From Flavobacteriaceae bacterium (lineage in GTDB: Bacteria; Bacteroidota; Bacteroidia; Flavobacteriales; Flavobacteriaceae): DNA of 51,496 nt. Below the pieces are notes generated by a model. That model was not told where the DNA came from, did not search any database, and saw only the letters and a program-made list of their open reading frames with translations. Of the stretch, positions 34,452 through 42,623 are shown in pieces. Numbering within the stretch: the first letter of the stretch is position 1; each line of letters starts with the position of its first letter. The DNA lies in assembly GCA_020346245.1 (NCBI GenBank), contig CP070778.1, positions 1,628,155-1,679,650 of the forward strand, written 5' to 3'. Made by a program: the position numbers and the translations under genes.

Positions 34452-36440
34452 ATGAAATTTAAGGTAGTATCGGAATTTGATCCAACAGGAGACCAACCTG
34501 AAGCAATTAAACAGCTTTCAGAAGGCATAGTAACAGGTGAACGTTACCAGACACTCTTAGGAGTCACAGGATCAGGTAAAACCTTTACAGTGGCTAATGT
34601 AATTGAAACAGTCCAGCGACCTACACTGGTTTTGGCTCACAATAAAACATTAGCGGCCCAACTATATTCTGAATTCAAACAGTTTTTCCCTGAAAATGCT
34701 GTTGAATACTTTGTTTCGTATTATGATTACTATCAGCCGGAAGCCTATATTCCTACCTCCGGTTTATATATTGAAAAAGATCTCTCGATTAATGAGGATA
34801 TAGAGAAGCTAAGGCTTAGTGCCACCTCATCGTTATTATCGGGGAGAAGAGACGTCATTGTGGTGGCATCAGTATCTTGTTTATACGGTATTGGCAACCC
34901 TGTGGAATTTCAAAAAAATGTAATTTCAATAAAGAAAGATCAGGTTATTTCCCGTACCAAATTCCTTCATCAACTCGTACAGAGTCTTTATTCAAGGACA
35001 ACAGCAGACTTTCGAAATGGTAATTTCAGGGTAAAAGGAGATGTTGTAGATGTATTCCCAAGCTATGCTGATCATGCCTTTAGAATCCATTTCTTTGGTG
35101 ATGAAATAGAAGAAATTGAAGCATTTGATCCCTATAAGAATAAGGCCCTGGAGCGCTATGAAAACCTAAATATATATCCTGCAAACATGTTTGTGACCTC
35201 ACCGGATATTCTTCAGGGGGCAATACATCAGATACAGGCAGATCTTGTAAATCAGGTAGACTACTTTAAAAGCATTGCTAAACCTCTCGAAGCAAAACGT
35301 TTGGAAGAACGCACAAATTTTGATTTGGAGATGATCCGTGAATTGGGTTATTGCTCAGGTATTGAAAATTATTCGCGCTACCTGGATGGTCGTGAACCAG
35401 GGACAAGACCATTCTGCCTGCTGGACTATTTCCCGGATGACTATTTAATGATTGTCGATGAAAGTCATGTTACTATTCCTCAGGTACATGCAATGTATGG
35501 CGGAGACAGGTCTCGTAAAGAAAATCTGGTAGAATATGGGTTTCGACTACCTGCAGCTATGGATAACCGCCCATTAAAATTTGAAGAATTTGAGGCACTT
35601 CAGAATCAGGTAATCTATGTTAGTGCAACACCGGCAGATTATGAGCTTGAGAACAGCCAGGGGGTTTTTGTGGAACAGGTAATCCGTCCTACGGGGCTTT
35701 TAGATCCGGAAATAGATATCCGTCCAAGCTTAAATCAAATTGACGATTTGGTAGAAGAAATTCAAAAGCGGGTGGAACTAGACGAGCGTACTCTGGTGAC
35801 GACACTTACAAAAAGAATGGCCGAGGAACTCGCTAAATATCTTGCACGGATTAATGTGCGATGCAGGTATATACATAGTGATGTGGACACTTTGGAAAGA
35901 GTTGAAATAATGCAGGATCTAAGAAAAGGGATCTTTGATGTCCTTATAGGGGTTAATTTGCTTAGAGAAGGTCTAGACTTGCCTGAAGTATCCCTTGTCG
36001 CCATATTGGATGCAGATAAAGAAGGGTTTCTGAGAAGTAACCGCTCATTAACACAAACTGTGGGAAGAGCTGCGCGTCATTTAAACGGTAAGGCAATAAT
36101 GTATGCTGACAAAATTACGGCGAGCATGCAAAAAACTATTGATGAGACAAATTATCGCAGGGATAAACAAACAGCGTATAATATATCTAATAATATCATT
36201 CCCAAAGCGCTTAATAAAAATCTGGACAATGCCCTTGCCAAGAATTCGGTTTCCACTTATCACTTTATAAAAGAAGAAATCAGGGCTGCCGAACCTGATT
36301 TGAAATATATTACCAAAGAGGAAAGGGAAAAGTTAATCCGCGAGAAAAGAAAAGCAATGGAAAAAGCGGCAAAAGAACTGGATTTTATGAATGCAGCAAA
36401 ACTCAGAGATGAAATTAAAATGCTGCAACTCCAAAGTTAA
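34452..36440 (+). CDS. uvrB: Excinuclease ABC subunit B
   Basis: 662 aa DNA-damage-recognition helicase of nucleotide excision repair. It loads with UvrA at lesions and recruits UvrC. Helicase motif I is GVTGSGKTFT (37-46, K43). The beta-hairpin region that clamps DNA is seen in YYDYYQPEAYIP. Later landmarks are TNFDLEMIRELGYCSGIENY, DESHVTIPQVHAMYGGD, the helicase motif V-VI region GLDLPEVSLVAILDADKEGF to QTVGRAARH, and the C-terminal UVR coiled coil (AMEKAAKELDFMNAAKLRDE) for UvrC contact. Length is normal. The start at 34452 gives the standard MKFKVVSEFDPTGDQPEAIK. Repair partners uvrA and uvrC are not in the window. Confidence 0.97.
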   Translation: MKFKVVSEFDPTGDQPEAIKQLSEGIVTGERYQTLLGVTGSGKTFTVANVIETVQRPTLVLAHNKTLAAQLYSEFKQFFPENAVEYFVSYYDYYQPEAYIPTSGLYIEKDLSINEDIEKLRLSATSSLLSGRRDVIVVASVSCLYGIGNPVEFQKNVISIKKDQVISRTKFLHQLVQSLYSRTTADFRNGNFRVKGDVVDVFPSYADHAFRIHFFGDEIEEIEAFDPYKNKALERYENLNIYPANMFVTSPDILQGAIHQIQADLVNQVDYFKSIAKPLEAKRLEERTNFDLEMIRELGYCSGIENYSRYLDGREPGTRPFCLLDYFPDDYLMIVDESHVTIPQVHAMYGGDRSRKENLVEYGFRLPAAMDNRPLKFEEFEALQNQVIYVSATPADYELENSQGVFVEQVIRPTGLLDPEIDIRPSLNQIDDLVEEIQKRVELDERTLVTTLTKRMAEELAKYLARINVRCRYIHSDVDTLERVEIMQDLRKGIFDVLIGVNLLREGLDLPEVSLVAILDADKEGFLRSNRSLTQTVGRAARHLNGKAIMYADKITASMQKTIDETNYRRDKQTAYNISNNIIPKALNKNLDNALAKNSVSTYHFIKEEIRAAEPDLKYITKEEREKLIREKRKAMEKAAKELDFMNAAKLRDEIKMLQLQS

Positions 36441-36443
36441 AAA

Positions 36444-36473
36444 AAGAGCGCCCTGAATAATCAAGACGCTCTT
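36444..36473 (+). terminator. Hairpin after uvrB
   Basis: AAGAGCG (36444-36450) pairs with CGCTCTT (36467-36473) around a 16-base loop directly after the uvrB stop. No T-run follows; the sequence continues CCTAACCAACTAAACAAACC and an ATG at 36501. It may be a weak terminator, an mRNA-stabilising stem or part of an orphan leader. Confidence 0.35.
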
Positions 36474-36541
36474 CCTAACCAACTAAACAAACCAACTATT
36501 ATGAAAACCCTAAAGAGGGCCTCTCATAGTATTTTTTATCC

Positions 36542-36970
36542 CTATTTCCCAATCTCAATCATTCTTTTGGGTTTAGGTAGTGCTTCCTCTTTCTTAGGTA
36601 ACGTAAAGCTTAATATACCATTTTCGTAAGAAGCTTTTATTCCTTCTTCATTAACAGTTTCAGGCAAAGTAAATGCCCTTTTAAATGATGAATAAGAAAA
36701 TTCTTTACGAGTGTAATTCTCTCCTTTTACTTCTTCTTCTTTTTTGGCTTCGCTTGTAATTGTCAAAATATGTTCATCAATTTCAACATTGAAGTCTTCT
36801 TTTTTTCTTCCCGGAACCGATAATTCTAGTTCAAAACCGGTTTCGGTCTCCTGAATATTTACAGGAGGAAATGTGCTTTTATAATTTTCCAATCCCCCAA
36901 ACCAATCAGGTTTAAGAATTTCGTCCATTAAGGAAGGAAAAACCAAATTATTTCTTTTTACTATACTCAT
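36542..36970 (-). CDS. Hsp20/alpha-crystallin family small heat shock protein
   Basis: 142 aa ATP-independent chaperone that holds unfolding proteins. The alpha-crystallin domain spans about residues 30-135: PPVNIQETETGFELELSVPG, KEDFNVEIDEHILTITSEAK, RKEFSYSSFKRAFTLPETV, and the closing GILSFTLPKKE. The C-terminal part has the family's Pro-rich/IxI-like tail (PKPKRMIEIGK). The short N-terminal arm (FPSLMDEILKPDWFGG) is as in other Bacteroidota. It is convergent with uvrB and has its own 207 bp upstream region, in which I find no convincing standard -7 box; heat-shock control may use another sigma factor, but that is speculation. Confidence 0.92.
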   Translation of the reverse strand: MSIVKRNNLVFPSLMDEILKPDWFGGLENYKSTFPPVNIQETETGFELELSVPGRKKEDFNVEIDEHILTITSEAKKEEEVKGENYTRKEFSYSSFKRAFTLPETVNEEGIKASYENGILSFTLPKKEEALPKPKRMIEIGK

Positions 36971-37177
36971 GATAATGTCTTTTAAATTATTTCTTTGATA
37001 ACTGTTTATACTAAGTCAAATCATATACCAAGCTTAATTAACTGCCGTTTTGACTCGTTAATAGGACCTTTTAGTGCCATTATGACGTATTTATACTTAT
37101 ATAAGTTGCCTAATAAATACCGAAGAGTTTATAGAAAAGCTCCGCAAATGAACTTCCAGGAATCGTAATGCCTAAAT

Positions 37178-37579
37178 TTAGTTGTAATGTGCTTTAAAGA
37201 TATTGATAAGCACTTCAGGGGGTATTATCTTATCTGGATAATCGTGCATAACCATAAGAACCTGTTCTATGGCAGATGGAGGTAAGCCCATACCTAAGCC
37301 AATGTTGTGTAGTTTACTAATTTCAATTTGATTTTGTTCCTGATCAACATTCATCAGCAGTACAAGTCTATGAAATTGCAGAATACGATCTGCCTGAGTT
37401 TTAGGGATAACTACTTTTATCTGCTTTCTTAGGAGAGAATCAAATACTTTCTTATCAATGCCTAAACTAACGGCAACTCCGAAAAGAAAATTATATTCAG
37501 TATCTTTTAAAGCCTGATCTGCCTTTGCAAAAGCAATCATTTCCGATAATATGCTAAGTTTTTCTTTATAGGTGCTCAT
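37178..37579 (-). CDS. TerB-like protein
   Basis: 133 aa all-helical, acidic-helix protein resembling the TerB/DjlA tellurite-resistance fold: LSILSEMIAFAKADQALKDT with an EF-like acidic turn, EYNFLFGVAVSLGIDKKVFD, and IEISKLHNIGLGMGLPPSAI then HDYPDKIIPPEVLINIF. In databases some flavobacterial relatives are mislabelled as UvrB fragments; nothing here resembles UvrB. No other ter genes are nearby, so a tellurite role is not supported. It is divergent from the DUF1456 gene across about 140 bp. Confidence 0.72.
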   Translation of the reverse strand: MSTYKEKLSILSEMIAFAKADQALKDTEYNFLFGVAVSLGIDKKVFDSLLRKQIKVVIPKTQADRILQFHRLVLLMNVDQEQNQIEISKLHNIGLGMGLPPSAIEQVLMVMHDYPDKIIPPEVLINIFKAHYN

Positions 37580-37719
37580 TTCCTTATTTGTTAGCCCCGC
37601 CTTATTTTAGTCATATATATAACAGTAAAAAGGAGGAATTCGTATAAAAAAAACTTCCCGATAGAGCCAAAATTGGTAAAGGCTTGTTTATTTGTAATAC
37701 CTTGCACAAAATATCAGAC

Positions 37720-38070
37720 ATGACCAATAATGATATATTAAAAAAACTTCGGGTTGCATTAATGCTTCGGGATGATGAAATCGTAAAAATTCTCGAATTA
37801 GTAGATTTCAGAATTTCCAAGAGTGAAATTGGTGCCTTTTGTCGAAAAGAAGGGCATCCTAAATATAGGGAATGCGGAGACCAGGTATTGCGTAATTTCT
37901 TGAATGGCCTGGTTATTCACTTAAGGGGTACAAAAGAAAATCCAAAAATCCCAAAGGAAGTATTAAAGCAAACCAAAATGGCAGATAGCACGGCATCAAG
38001 GAAGTATGAAAAACCAAAAAAAAAGCCTGATCTTAGTTATGTCAAATACAAGAACAAAAAAAAGTCCTGA
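37720..38070 (+). CDS. DUF1456 family protein (YehS-like)
   Basis: 116 aa from the ATG at 37720. The open frame extends back to 37684, but MTNNDILKKLRVALMLRDDE is the standard family start. DUF1456 domains are two related helical halves with DI-x-x-x-LR and F-x-x-x-EGHP-x-Y motifs; here the halves are NNDILKKLRVALMLRDDEIV and SKSEIGAFCRKEGHPKYREC, then DQVLRNFLNGLVIHLRG. The C-terminal tail is lysine-rich (YEKPKKKPDLSYVKYKNKKK), suggesting nucleic-acid contact, though no function is established. Its TGA stop lies inside the terminator stem. Confidence 0.88.
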   Translation: MTNNDILKKLRVALMLRDDEIVKILELVDFRISKSEIGAFCRKEGHPKYRECGDQVLRNFLNGLVIHLRGTKENPKIPKEVLKQTKMADSTASRKYEKPKKKPDLSYVKYKNKKKS

Positions 38071-38091
38071 ATTTCTTCAGGACTTTTTTTT
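38060..38091. terminator. Strong, probably bidirectional intrinsic terminator
   Basis: A perfect 9 bp stem, AGTCCTGAA (38063-38071) and TTCAGGACT (38076-38084), with a 4-base loop (TTTC), is followed by seven T (38085-38091) and preceded by a run of A. It therefore works for the DUF1456 gene on the plus strand and, through the A-run, for the convergent small exported protein gene on the minus strand. The DUF1456 stop codon (38068-38070) is within the left arm. Confidence 0.85.
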
Positions 38092-38105
38092 GTTATCACA
38101 CGCTG

Positions 38106-38444
38106 TTAAGCCTTAACGCGCAATGGCATCCTATACATTCTTCCTTCTACAAATTCATTCAATTCAACTTTTTTATAGTTGAGTTTACTTTTTACAAATG
38201 ACTCCAGGTCCGAATCATCTGTCTCTACAGTAATGACCACAATTTCTTCTTCACTATTAACCGTAAACAGAACCTTAGCTGTTAATTCCTCAGAATCTTC
38301 AACAACTAATTTGTTTACTTTTAATAGTTCTTGAATTTGTGTTTTCAGACTTCTTTGTGGATCGGTATTGTCTGAATCATTTGCAAATAGATTTCCTGAA
38401 ATAAATAGTGCTGCAGCGACTAAAACTAAACTAAATTTTCTCAT
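38106..38444 (-). CDS. Small exported protein of unknown function
   Basis: 112 aa from the ATG at 38444; the frame is open further upstream but MRKFSLVLVAAALFISGNLF is a clean signal peptide (cleavage near NLFAND). The mature part is about 90 residues: a helix (SLKTQIQELLKVNKLVV), beta strands KVLFTVNSEEEIVVITVETD, then SFVKSKLNYKKVELNEFVEG and a basic end YRMPLRVKA. Similar small periplasmic proteins are common in flavobacteria and have a TonB-C-like strand pattern, but no function is known. It ends next to the shared terminator. Confidence 0.75.
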   Translation of the reverse strand: MRKFSLVLVAAALFISGNLFANDSDNTDPQRSLKTQIQELLKVNKLVVEDSEELTAKVLFTVNSEEEIVVITVETDDSDLESFVKSKLNYKKVELNEFVEGRMYRMPLRVKA

Positions 38445-38570
38445 GATTGTTTGTTTAATGATTGATGAATATGTAATAATAGACGCAACAGGTTCAAAGA
38501 TGTTACAAAAAATGACTTTTTTTAACAATGTTTTAATAAATAAACCTTCTAATGACTGGAAATTAAGCAA

Positions 38571-38602
38571 TAAAAAAAGGGTAATGTCTATAACAATACC
38601 CT
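38571..38602 (-). terminator. Intrinsic terminator of sucC
   Basis: On the minus strand, AGGGTA (38602-38597) pairs with TACCCT (38583-38578) around a 13-base loop, followed by a T-run (the A-run at 38572-38578 on plus). It lies 30 bp after the sucC stop. Confidence 0.7.
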
Positions 38603-38631
38603 CTATTAAAATTATCTAAAGTAGCTTATGT

Positions 38632-39825
38632 TTAAGCTAAAACTTCTTTGACTTTATCTGCAGCTTCCTGAAATTGAACCGCTGAATGCACGGCAAGTCC
38701 GGAATTATCAATGATCTCCTTCGCCAATTCAGCATTTGTACCTTGTAATCGAACTATAATCGGAACTTTTATGGCATCTCCCATGTTTTTATACGCATCT
38801 ACCACGCCCTGGGCTACCCGGTCGCATCTGACAATTCCACCAAAAATATTTATAAGGATAGCCTTTACCGCAGAATCCTTCAATATAATTCGAAATGCTT
38901 CTTCTACTCTTTTCGCATCCGCCGTTCCTCCCACATCCAGAAAGTTAGCCGGTTCCCCACCTGCCATTTTGATCAGATCCATTGTAGCCATTGCCAATCC
39001 GGCACCATTTACCATACACCCAACGTTACCATCAAGGTCTACATAATTCAATCCCACAGCACGTGCTTCAACTTCGATAGGGCTTTCTTCACGTAAATCC
39101 CTCATTTCTGCATATTGCTTTCGTCTGTAAAGGGAGTTATCATCTATAGAAACTTTGGCATCAACAGCCAATATCAAATTGTCTGAAGTTTTAAGTACCG
39201 GATTTATTTCGAACAAATTAGAATCACTTTGATCATATGCCTTGTACAAGGCTGTCACGAATCTGGTCATTTCTTTAAACGCAGTTCCGGATAAACCCAG
39301 ATTAAAAGCTATCTTCCTGGCCTGGAATGGCAATAAGCCTACAGCGGGCTCTATTTCCTCTGTAAAAATCAAATGTGGTGTTTTATCAGCTACTTCTTCA
39401 ATATCCATCCCACCTTCTGTGGAGTACATTATCATATTTTTCCCACTGGCCCTATTCAGTAAAACGGACATATAAAACTCACTGGTTTCACTTTCCCCTG
39501 GATAATAAACATCTTCCGCAATAAGTACCTGATGAACTTTTTTACCCTCTGCTGAAGTTTGAGGAGTAATCAAATTCATTCCTATGATATTCCCTGAAAT
39601 CTCCTCTACCTCTTTTAAATTTTTAGCCAGCTTAACGCCTCCACCTTTACCTCTTCCACCGGCGTGCACCTGTGCCTTTATCACAAACCATTCCGTGCCG
39701 GTCTCCGCAGTAAGCTGCTTTGCAACATCTACGGCCTCTTTAGGATTATGGGCAACGAGACCCCGCTGAATTCGAACTCCAAAACTTGCTAAAATTTCTT
39801 TTCCCTGGTATTCGTGAAGATTCAT
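38632..39825 (-). CDS. sucC: Succinyl-CoA synthetase (ADP-forming) subunit beta
   Basis: 397 aa from the ATG at 39825 (MNLHEYQGKEILASFGV); the frame continues upstream but this start is universal in the family. It is the beta subunit that, with SucD, makes ATP while converting succinyl-CoA to succinate in the TCA cycle. The ATP-grasp part shows KAQVHAGGRGKGGGVKLAKN, and the C-terminal CoA-ligase part shows VNGAGLAMATMDLIKMAGG, ANFLDVGGTADAKRVEEAF and INIFGGIVRCDRVAQGVV. sucD is not adjacent here, which is usual for many flavobacteria. A TATTTTTG -7-like box lies about 26 bp upstream on the minus strand (39851-39858). Confidence 0.96.
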   Translation of the reverse strand: MNLHEYQGKEILASFGVRIQRGLVAHNPKEAVDVAKQLTAETGTEWFVIKAQVHAGGRGKGGGVKLAKNLKEVEEISGNIIGMNLITPQTSAEGKKVHQVLIAEDVYYPGESETSEFYMSVLLNRASGKNMIMYSTEGGMDIEEVADKTPHLIFTEEIEPAVGLLPFQARKIAFNLGLSGTAFKEMTRFVTALYKAYDQSDSNLFEINPVLKTSDNLILAVDAKVSIDDNSLYRRKQYAEMRDLREESPIEVEARAVGLNYVDLDGNVGCMVNGAGLAMATMDLIKMAGGEPANFLDVGGTADAKRVEEAFRIILKDSAVKAILINIFGGIVRCDRVAQGVVDAYKNMGDAIKVPIIVRLQGTNAELAKEIIDNSGLAVHSAVQFQEAADKVKEVLA

Positions 39826-39981
39826 ATTATTATTTATGTTCGTTAAGCAGCAAAAATAGGAAACCGACCGCATTTACCCTAATAAAACAATAAATAGGAC
39901 TTAATCTTTTTAAAAATCAACGAATATTGGAACAGTCTTATCTATGACCGGATTTTAACCGGAAGCAATAAACAATTAAGC

Positions 39982-40620
39982 CTAAATTTTAAAAGCTTTA
40001 AAATCTAATGGATCGAAATTCTTGAAATGACCATTTAATTCAATAAGTAATTTAGTTCGGTTAACTTCACTTAGCACCTGAATAGTTACCAGTAAATGAT
40101 TCATGATAAACTGCAAACGTTGTTTTTCACTTGCCAACTGCAATAGTTCATATTCCTGTTCAAATGAAAGACCCATTTTGTGCGCAAGGGTATAACTATT
40201 GAACATTTCTAATTCAACAGGAGCAAATGGCACTTCCATTAATTCGTATAACTCCTCAAGTTTGGAATATACCTCTTGTTTTGAGGAAAGGTCACTGTCT
40301 TTAATATTATCAATGAATTCTACTTCGCCACCCGAATATAATCTATTATCCATTGTGTTGTCGAAGGAAATGACCCTAAAAATCTGTCTCGCCACGCATA
40401 CCACATCCATTGCTCCCGTTTCATAGGTATTTACAACTTCCATCAGCTGAACTTCCGTGCCATAGGCAATGGTATCATTAATATATACCGGTATTCCAAA
40501 GGTGACAGCCTCCCTGCGACAATCATTGATTAGTTGTTTATACCGTTCTTCAAAGATGTGTAGCGGTACTTTTTCACCCGGAAAAAAGACAGATTGCAAA
40601 GGAAAAAAAGGTAATTTCAT
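39982..40620 (-). CDS. LON peptidase substrate-binding domain protein
   Basis: 212 aa protein consisting of the Lon N-terminal (LAN/PUA-like) domain only: KLPFFPLQSVFFPGEKVPLH, IFEERYKQLINDC, TFGIPVYINDTIAYGTEVQL, and a helical second part ending FEQEYELLQLASEKQRLQFI and LLIELNGHF. No AAA or protease domain is present, so it is not a protease itself. Stand-alone LON-N proteins are common in Bacteroidota; their role is unknown, perhaps substrate recognition. It lies alone between sucC and the divergent lysA. Confidence 0.87.
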   Translation of the reverse strand: MKLPFFPLQSVFFPGEKVPLHIFEERYKQLINDCRREAVTFGIPVYINDTIAYGTEVQLMEVVNTYETGAMDVVCVARQIFRVISFDNTMDNRLYSGGEVEFIDNIKDSDLSSKQEVYSKLEELYELMEVPFAPVELEMFNSYTLAHKMGLSFEQEYELLQLASEKQRLQFIMNHLLVTIQVLSEVNRTKLLIELNGHFKNFDPLDFKAFKI

Positions 40621-40734
40621 AGCAAAACATTTTTCTAAAAATACAAAGGGAGGTCCATAGTCACAAATAGCTTATATGTTAATATTGTTATATTTATAAC
40701 TAATTGTTTTATTTATAATTAATCTGTGTTTTAT

Positions 40735-40766
40735 TTTGTACAATCTCCTGAAGTATTTTAGTTTTG
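40735..40766 (+). promoter_or_regulatory. Bacteroidota-type promoter for lysA
   Basis: TTTG at 40735-40738, a 20 bp spacer and TAGTTTTG at 40759-40766 give a full match to the -33/-7 consensus at the ideal spacing. The lysA ATG is 19 bp downstream of the -7 box. This is the best promoter in the window. Confidence 0.7.
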
Positions 40767-40785
40767 TTCAAAACCAAGGTTAAAG

Positions 40786-42027
40786 ATGAAGTATTCCGAT
40801 CTCCTGAACATTACCGAAGAGCATGGCAATCCGGTATACGTGTACGATACTGAAAAGATAATATCTCAATTCAACAGGCTAACCAATGCCTTTAACACAG
40901 TTAAAAAATTAAAACTGAATTACGCAGCTAAAGCACTTTCCAATCTGGCCATTCTGAAATTAATGAACAAGCTTGGCAGCGGCTTAGATACTGTGTCCAT
41001 ACAAGAGGTAAAACTGGGCCTTCTGGCTGGTTTCAAACCTGAATCAATCATTTATACCCCGAACGGGGTTTCCCTGGAAGAAATAGAAGAAGCAGCAGCT
41101 TTAGGGGTACGAATAAATATTGATAATCTTTCTATCCTGGAGCAATTCGGCGGCACACATCCCGATATACCTGTATGTATCAGAATAAATCCCCATGTAA
41201 TGGCCGGAGGTAATTCTAATATATCCGTGGGGCACATTGATTCCAAATTTGGTGTCAGCATCCATCAAATTCCTCATTTGTTGCGGATAGTAGAATTAAC
41301 CAACATGAAAATAAATGGGATACATATGCACACGGGAAGTGATATCCTGGATATCGATGTGTTTTTATATGCATCCGAAATTCTCTTTGAAACTGCCAAA
41401 AATTTTAAAGAGTTGGAATTTATTGATTTTGGTAGTGGATTTAAAGTTCCCTATAAGGATGGGGATATAGAAACCAATATTGAGGAACTGGGAGAAAAAT
41501 TAAGCAATAGATTCAATGAGTTTTGTGAAGAGTATGGAAAAGAACTTACTTTGGCATTTGAACCTGGAAAATTTCTTGTAAGTGAAGCAGGCTACTTTCT
41601 TGCTAAGGTAAATGTTGTAAAACAGACTACTTCTACTGTTTTTGCCAGTGTTGATTCGGGTTTTAACCATCTGATTCGGCCCATGTTATATGGTGCAAAT
41701 CATCAAATAATCAATATCTCTAATCCAAAAGGAAGGGAACGCTATTATTCCGTGGTAGGTTATATATGTGAAACTGATACTTTTGCGAATAACAGGAGAA
41801 TCAATGAAATTTCTGAGGGTGATATACTTTGTTTTAAAAACGCCGGGGCCTATTGCTTTACTATGGCCAGTAATTATAACTCCAGATACAGGCCTGCAGA
41901 AGTCCTGTGGTACCAGGGTAAATCTTTATTAATTCGGGAAAGGGAATCTTTTGACGATCTGCTTAGGAACCAAATTGATGTTAAAAATTTGTTTGAAACA
42001 AAAAAGCAAGAAGCCCCGGTGAAATAA
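40786..42027 (+). CDS. lysA: Diaminopimelate decarboxylase
   Basis: 413 aa fold-type III PLP enzyme, last step of lysine synthesis (meso-DAP to lysine). The PLP-binding lysine is in LNYAAKALSNLAIL (K49). Further family elements are GINGIHMHTGS-like NGIHMHTGSDILD, FIDFGSGFKVPY with the phosphate-binding glycines, the C-terminal FEPGKFLVSEAGYF, and the catalytic cysteine motif YICETDTFA (C328). The end FKNAGAYCFTMASNYNSRYR is conserved. Because the window also has dapD, the succinylase DAP route is supported. A good promoter lies directly upstream; the next gene starts 61 bp after the stop. Confidence 0.95.
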   Translation: MKYSDLLNITEEHGNPVYVYDTEKIISQFNRLTNAFNTVKKLKLNYAAKALSNLAILKLMNKLGSGLDTVSIQEVKLGLLAGFKPESIIYTPNGVSLEEIEEAAALGVRINIDNLSILEQFGGTHPDIPVCIRINPHVMAGGNSNISVGHIDSKFGVSIHQIPHLLRIVELTNMKINGIHMHTGSDILDIDVFLYASEILFETAKNFKELEFIDFGSGFKVPYKDGDIETNIEELGEKLSNRFNEFCEEYGKELTLAFEPGKFLVSEAGYFLAKVNVVKQTTSTVFASVDSGFNHLIRPMLYGANHQIINISNPKGRERYYSVVGYICETDTFANNRRINEISEGDILCFKNAGAYCFTMASNYNSRYRPAEVLWYQGKSLLIRERESFDDLLRNQIDVKNLFETKKQEAPVK

Positions 42028-42088
42028 AGCCGGTGAATTTTCGTTAGTTTTGGTACAGTTATTGGACTAATCACTCAAAACGTATCTT

Positions 42089-42622
42089 ATGAAATTTAGG
42101 TCCCCAACATTTTCCAAATCCATTCTTGTAGTCATTATTGGTTTATTAACCTTTACGTTAAATGCTCAGGAGGTTAATTGGCTCAGCTGGGATGAAGCGA
42201 TATCTCTGGCGTCAACAGACAAGAATCCAAAGAAAATATTTATTGACGTTTATACCGATTGGTGCGGCTGGTGCAAGAAAATGGATAAGGACACTTTTCA
42301 AAACACGGAAGTAGCAGAATACATGACCAATAACTTTTACATGGTTAAACTAGATGGCGAAGGAAAAGAACCTATTGATTTTAAAGGTAAGACCTATAAA
42401 TATGTTCCATCCGGTAGAAGAGGCTACCACGAGTTAGCTGCAGCTTTGTTACAGGGCCGCCTGAGCTATCCGACGGTGGTATTCATGGACGAGCAACTCA
42501 ATATGTTGTCTCCTGTACCCGGATATCAAAAACCAGATCCATTTTTAAATATTGCCCGATACTTCGGAGATAATATCTACCTGGAAAAAGACTGGAAAAC
42601 CTACAGTGGGAACGTAAAATAG
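42089..42622 (+). CDS. Exported thioredoxin-fold protein
   Basis: 177 aa with signal peptide KSILVVIIGLLTFTLNAQ at the N-terminus. A thioredoxin-like domain of the DUF255/thiol-disulfide type follows: IFIDVYTDWCGWCKKMDKDT with a CGWC active site (C59, C62), then NTEVAEYMTNNFYMVKLDGE and SYPTVVFMDEQLNMLSPVPG, which supplies the cis-proline (YPT). An inserted segment, FKGKTYKYVPSGRRGYHELA, separates the two halves. It probably acts in periplasmic disulfide reduction or repair. It is convergent with guaB, the stops being 1 bp apart, and follows lysA but has no clear tie to it. Confidence 0.85.
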   Translation: MKFRSPTFSKSILVVIIGLLTFTLNAQEVNWLSWDEAISLASTDKNPKKIFIDVYTDWCGWCKKMDKDTFQNTEVAEYMTNNFYMVKLDGEGKEPIDFKGKTYKYVPSGRRGYHELAAALLQGRLSYPTVVFMDEQLNMLSPVPGYQKPDPFLNIARYFGDNIYLEKDWKTYSGNVK

Positions 42623-42623
42623 T

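Noticed and set aside
36501..36629. Short ORF beginning MKTLKRASHSIFYPY
   Set aside because: Its second half is antisense to the conserved end of the Hsp20 domain; only its leader-like upstream sequence is of interest.
34452..37579. TerB-like gene at 37178-37579 as a UvrB fragment because uvrB is nearby
   Set aside because: The 133 aa protein has no UvrB motif and a TerB-like helical pattern; the complete uvrB is separate.
38368..38619. 83-codon plus-strand frame over the small exported protein's upstream region
   Set aside because: Overlaps the antisense signal-peptide region and the sucC terminator; no family features or promoter.
42028..42088. Riboswitch or attenuator near lysA
   Set aside because: Neither the 61 bp gap nor the short leader upstream of lysA shows a lysine-riboswitch-like structure or a leader peptide.
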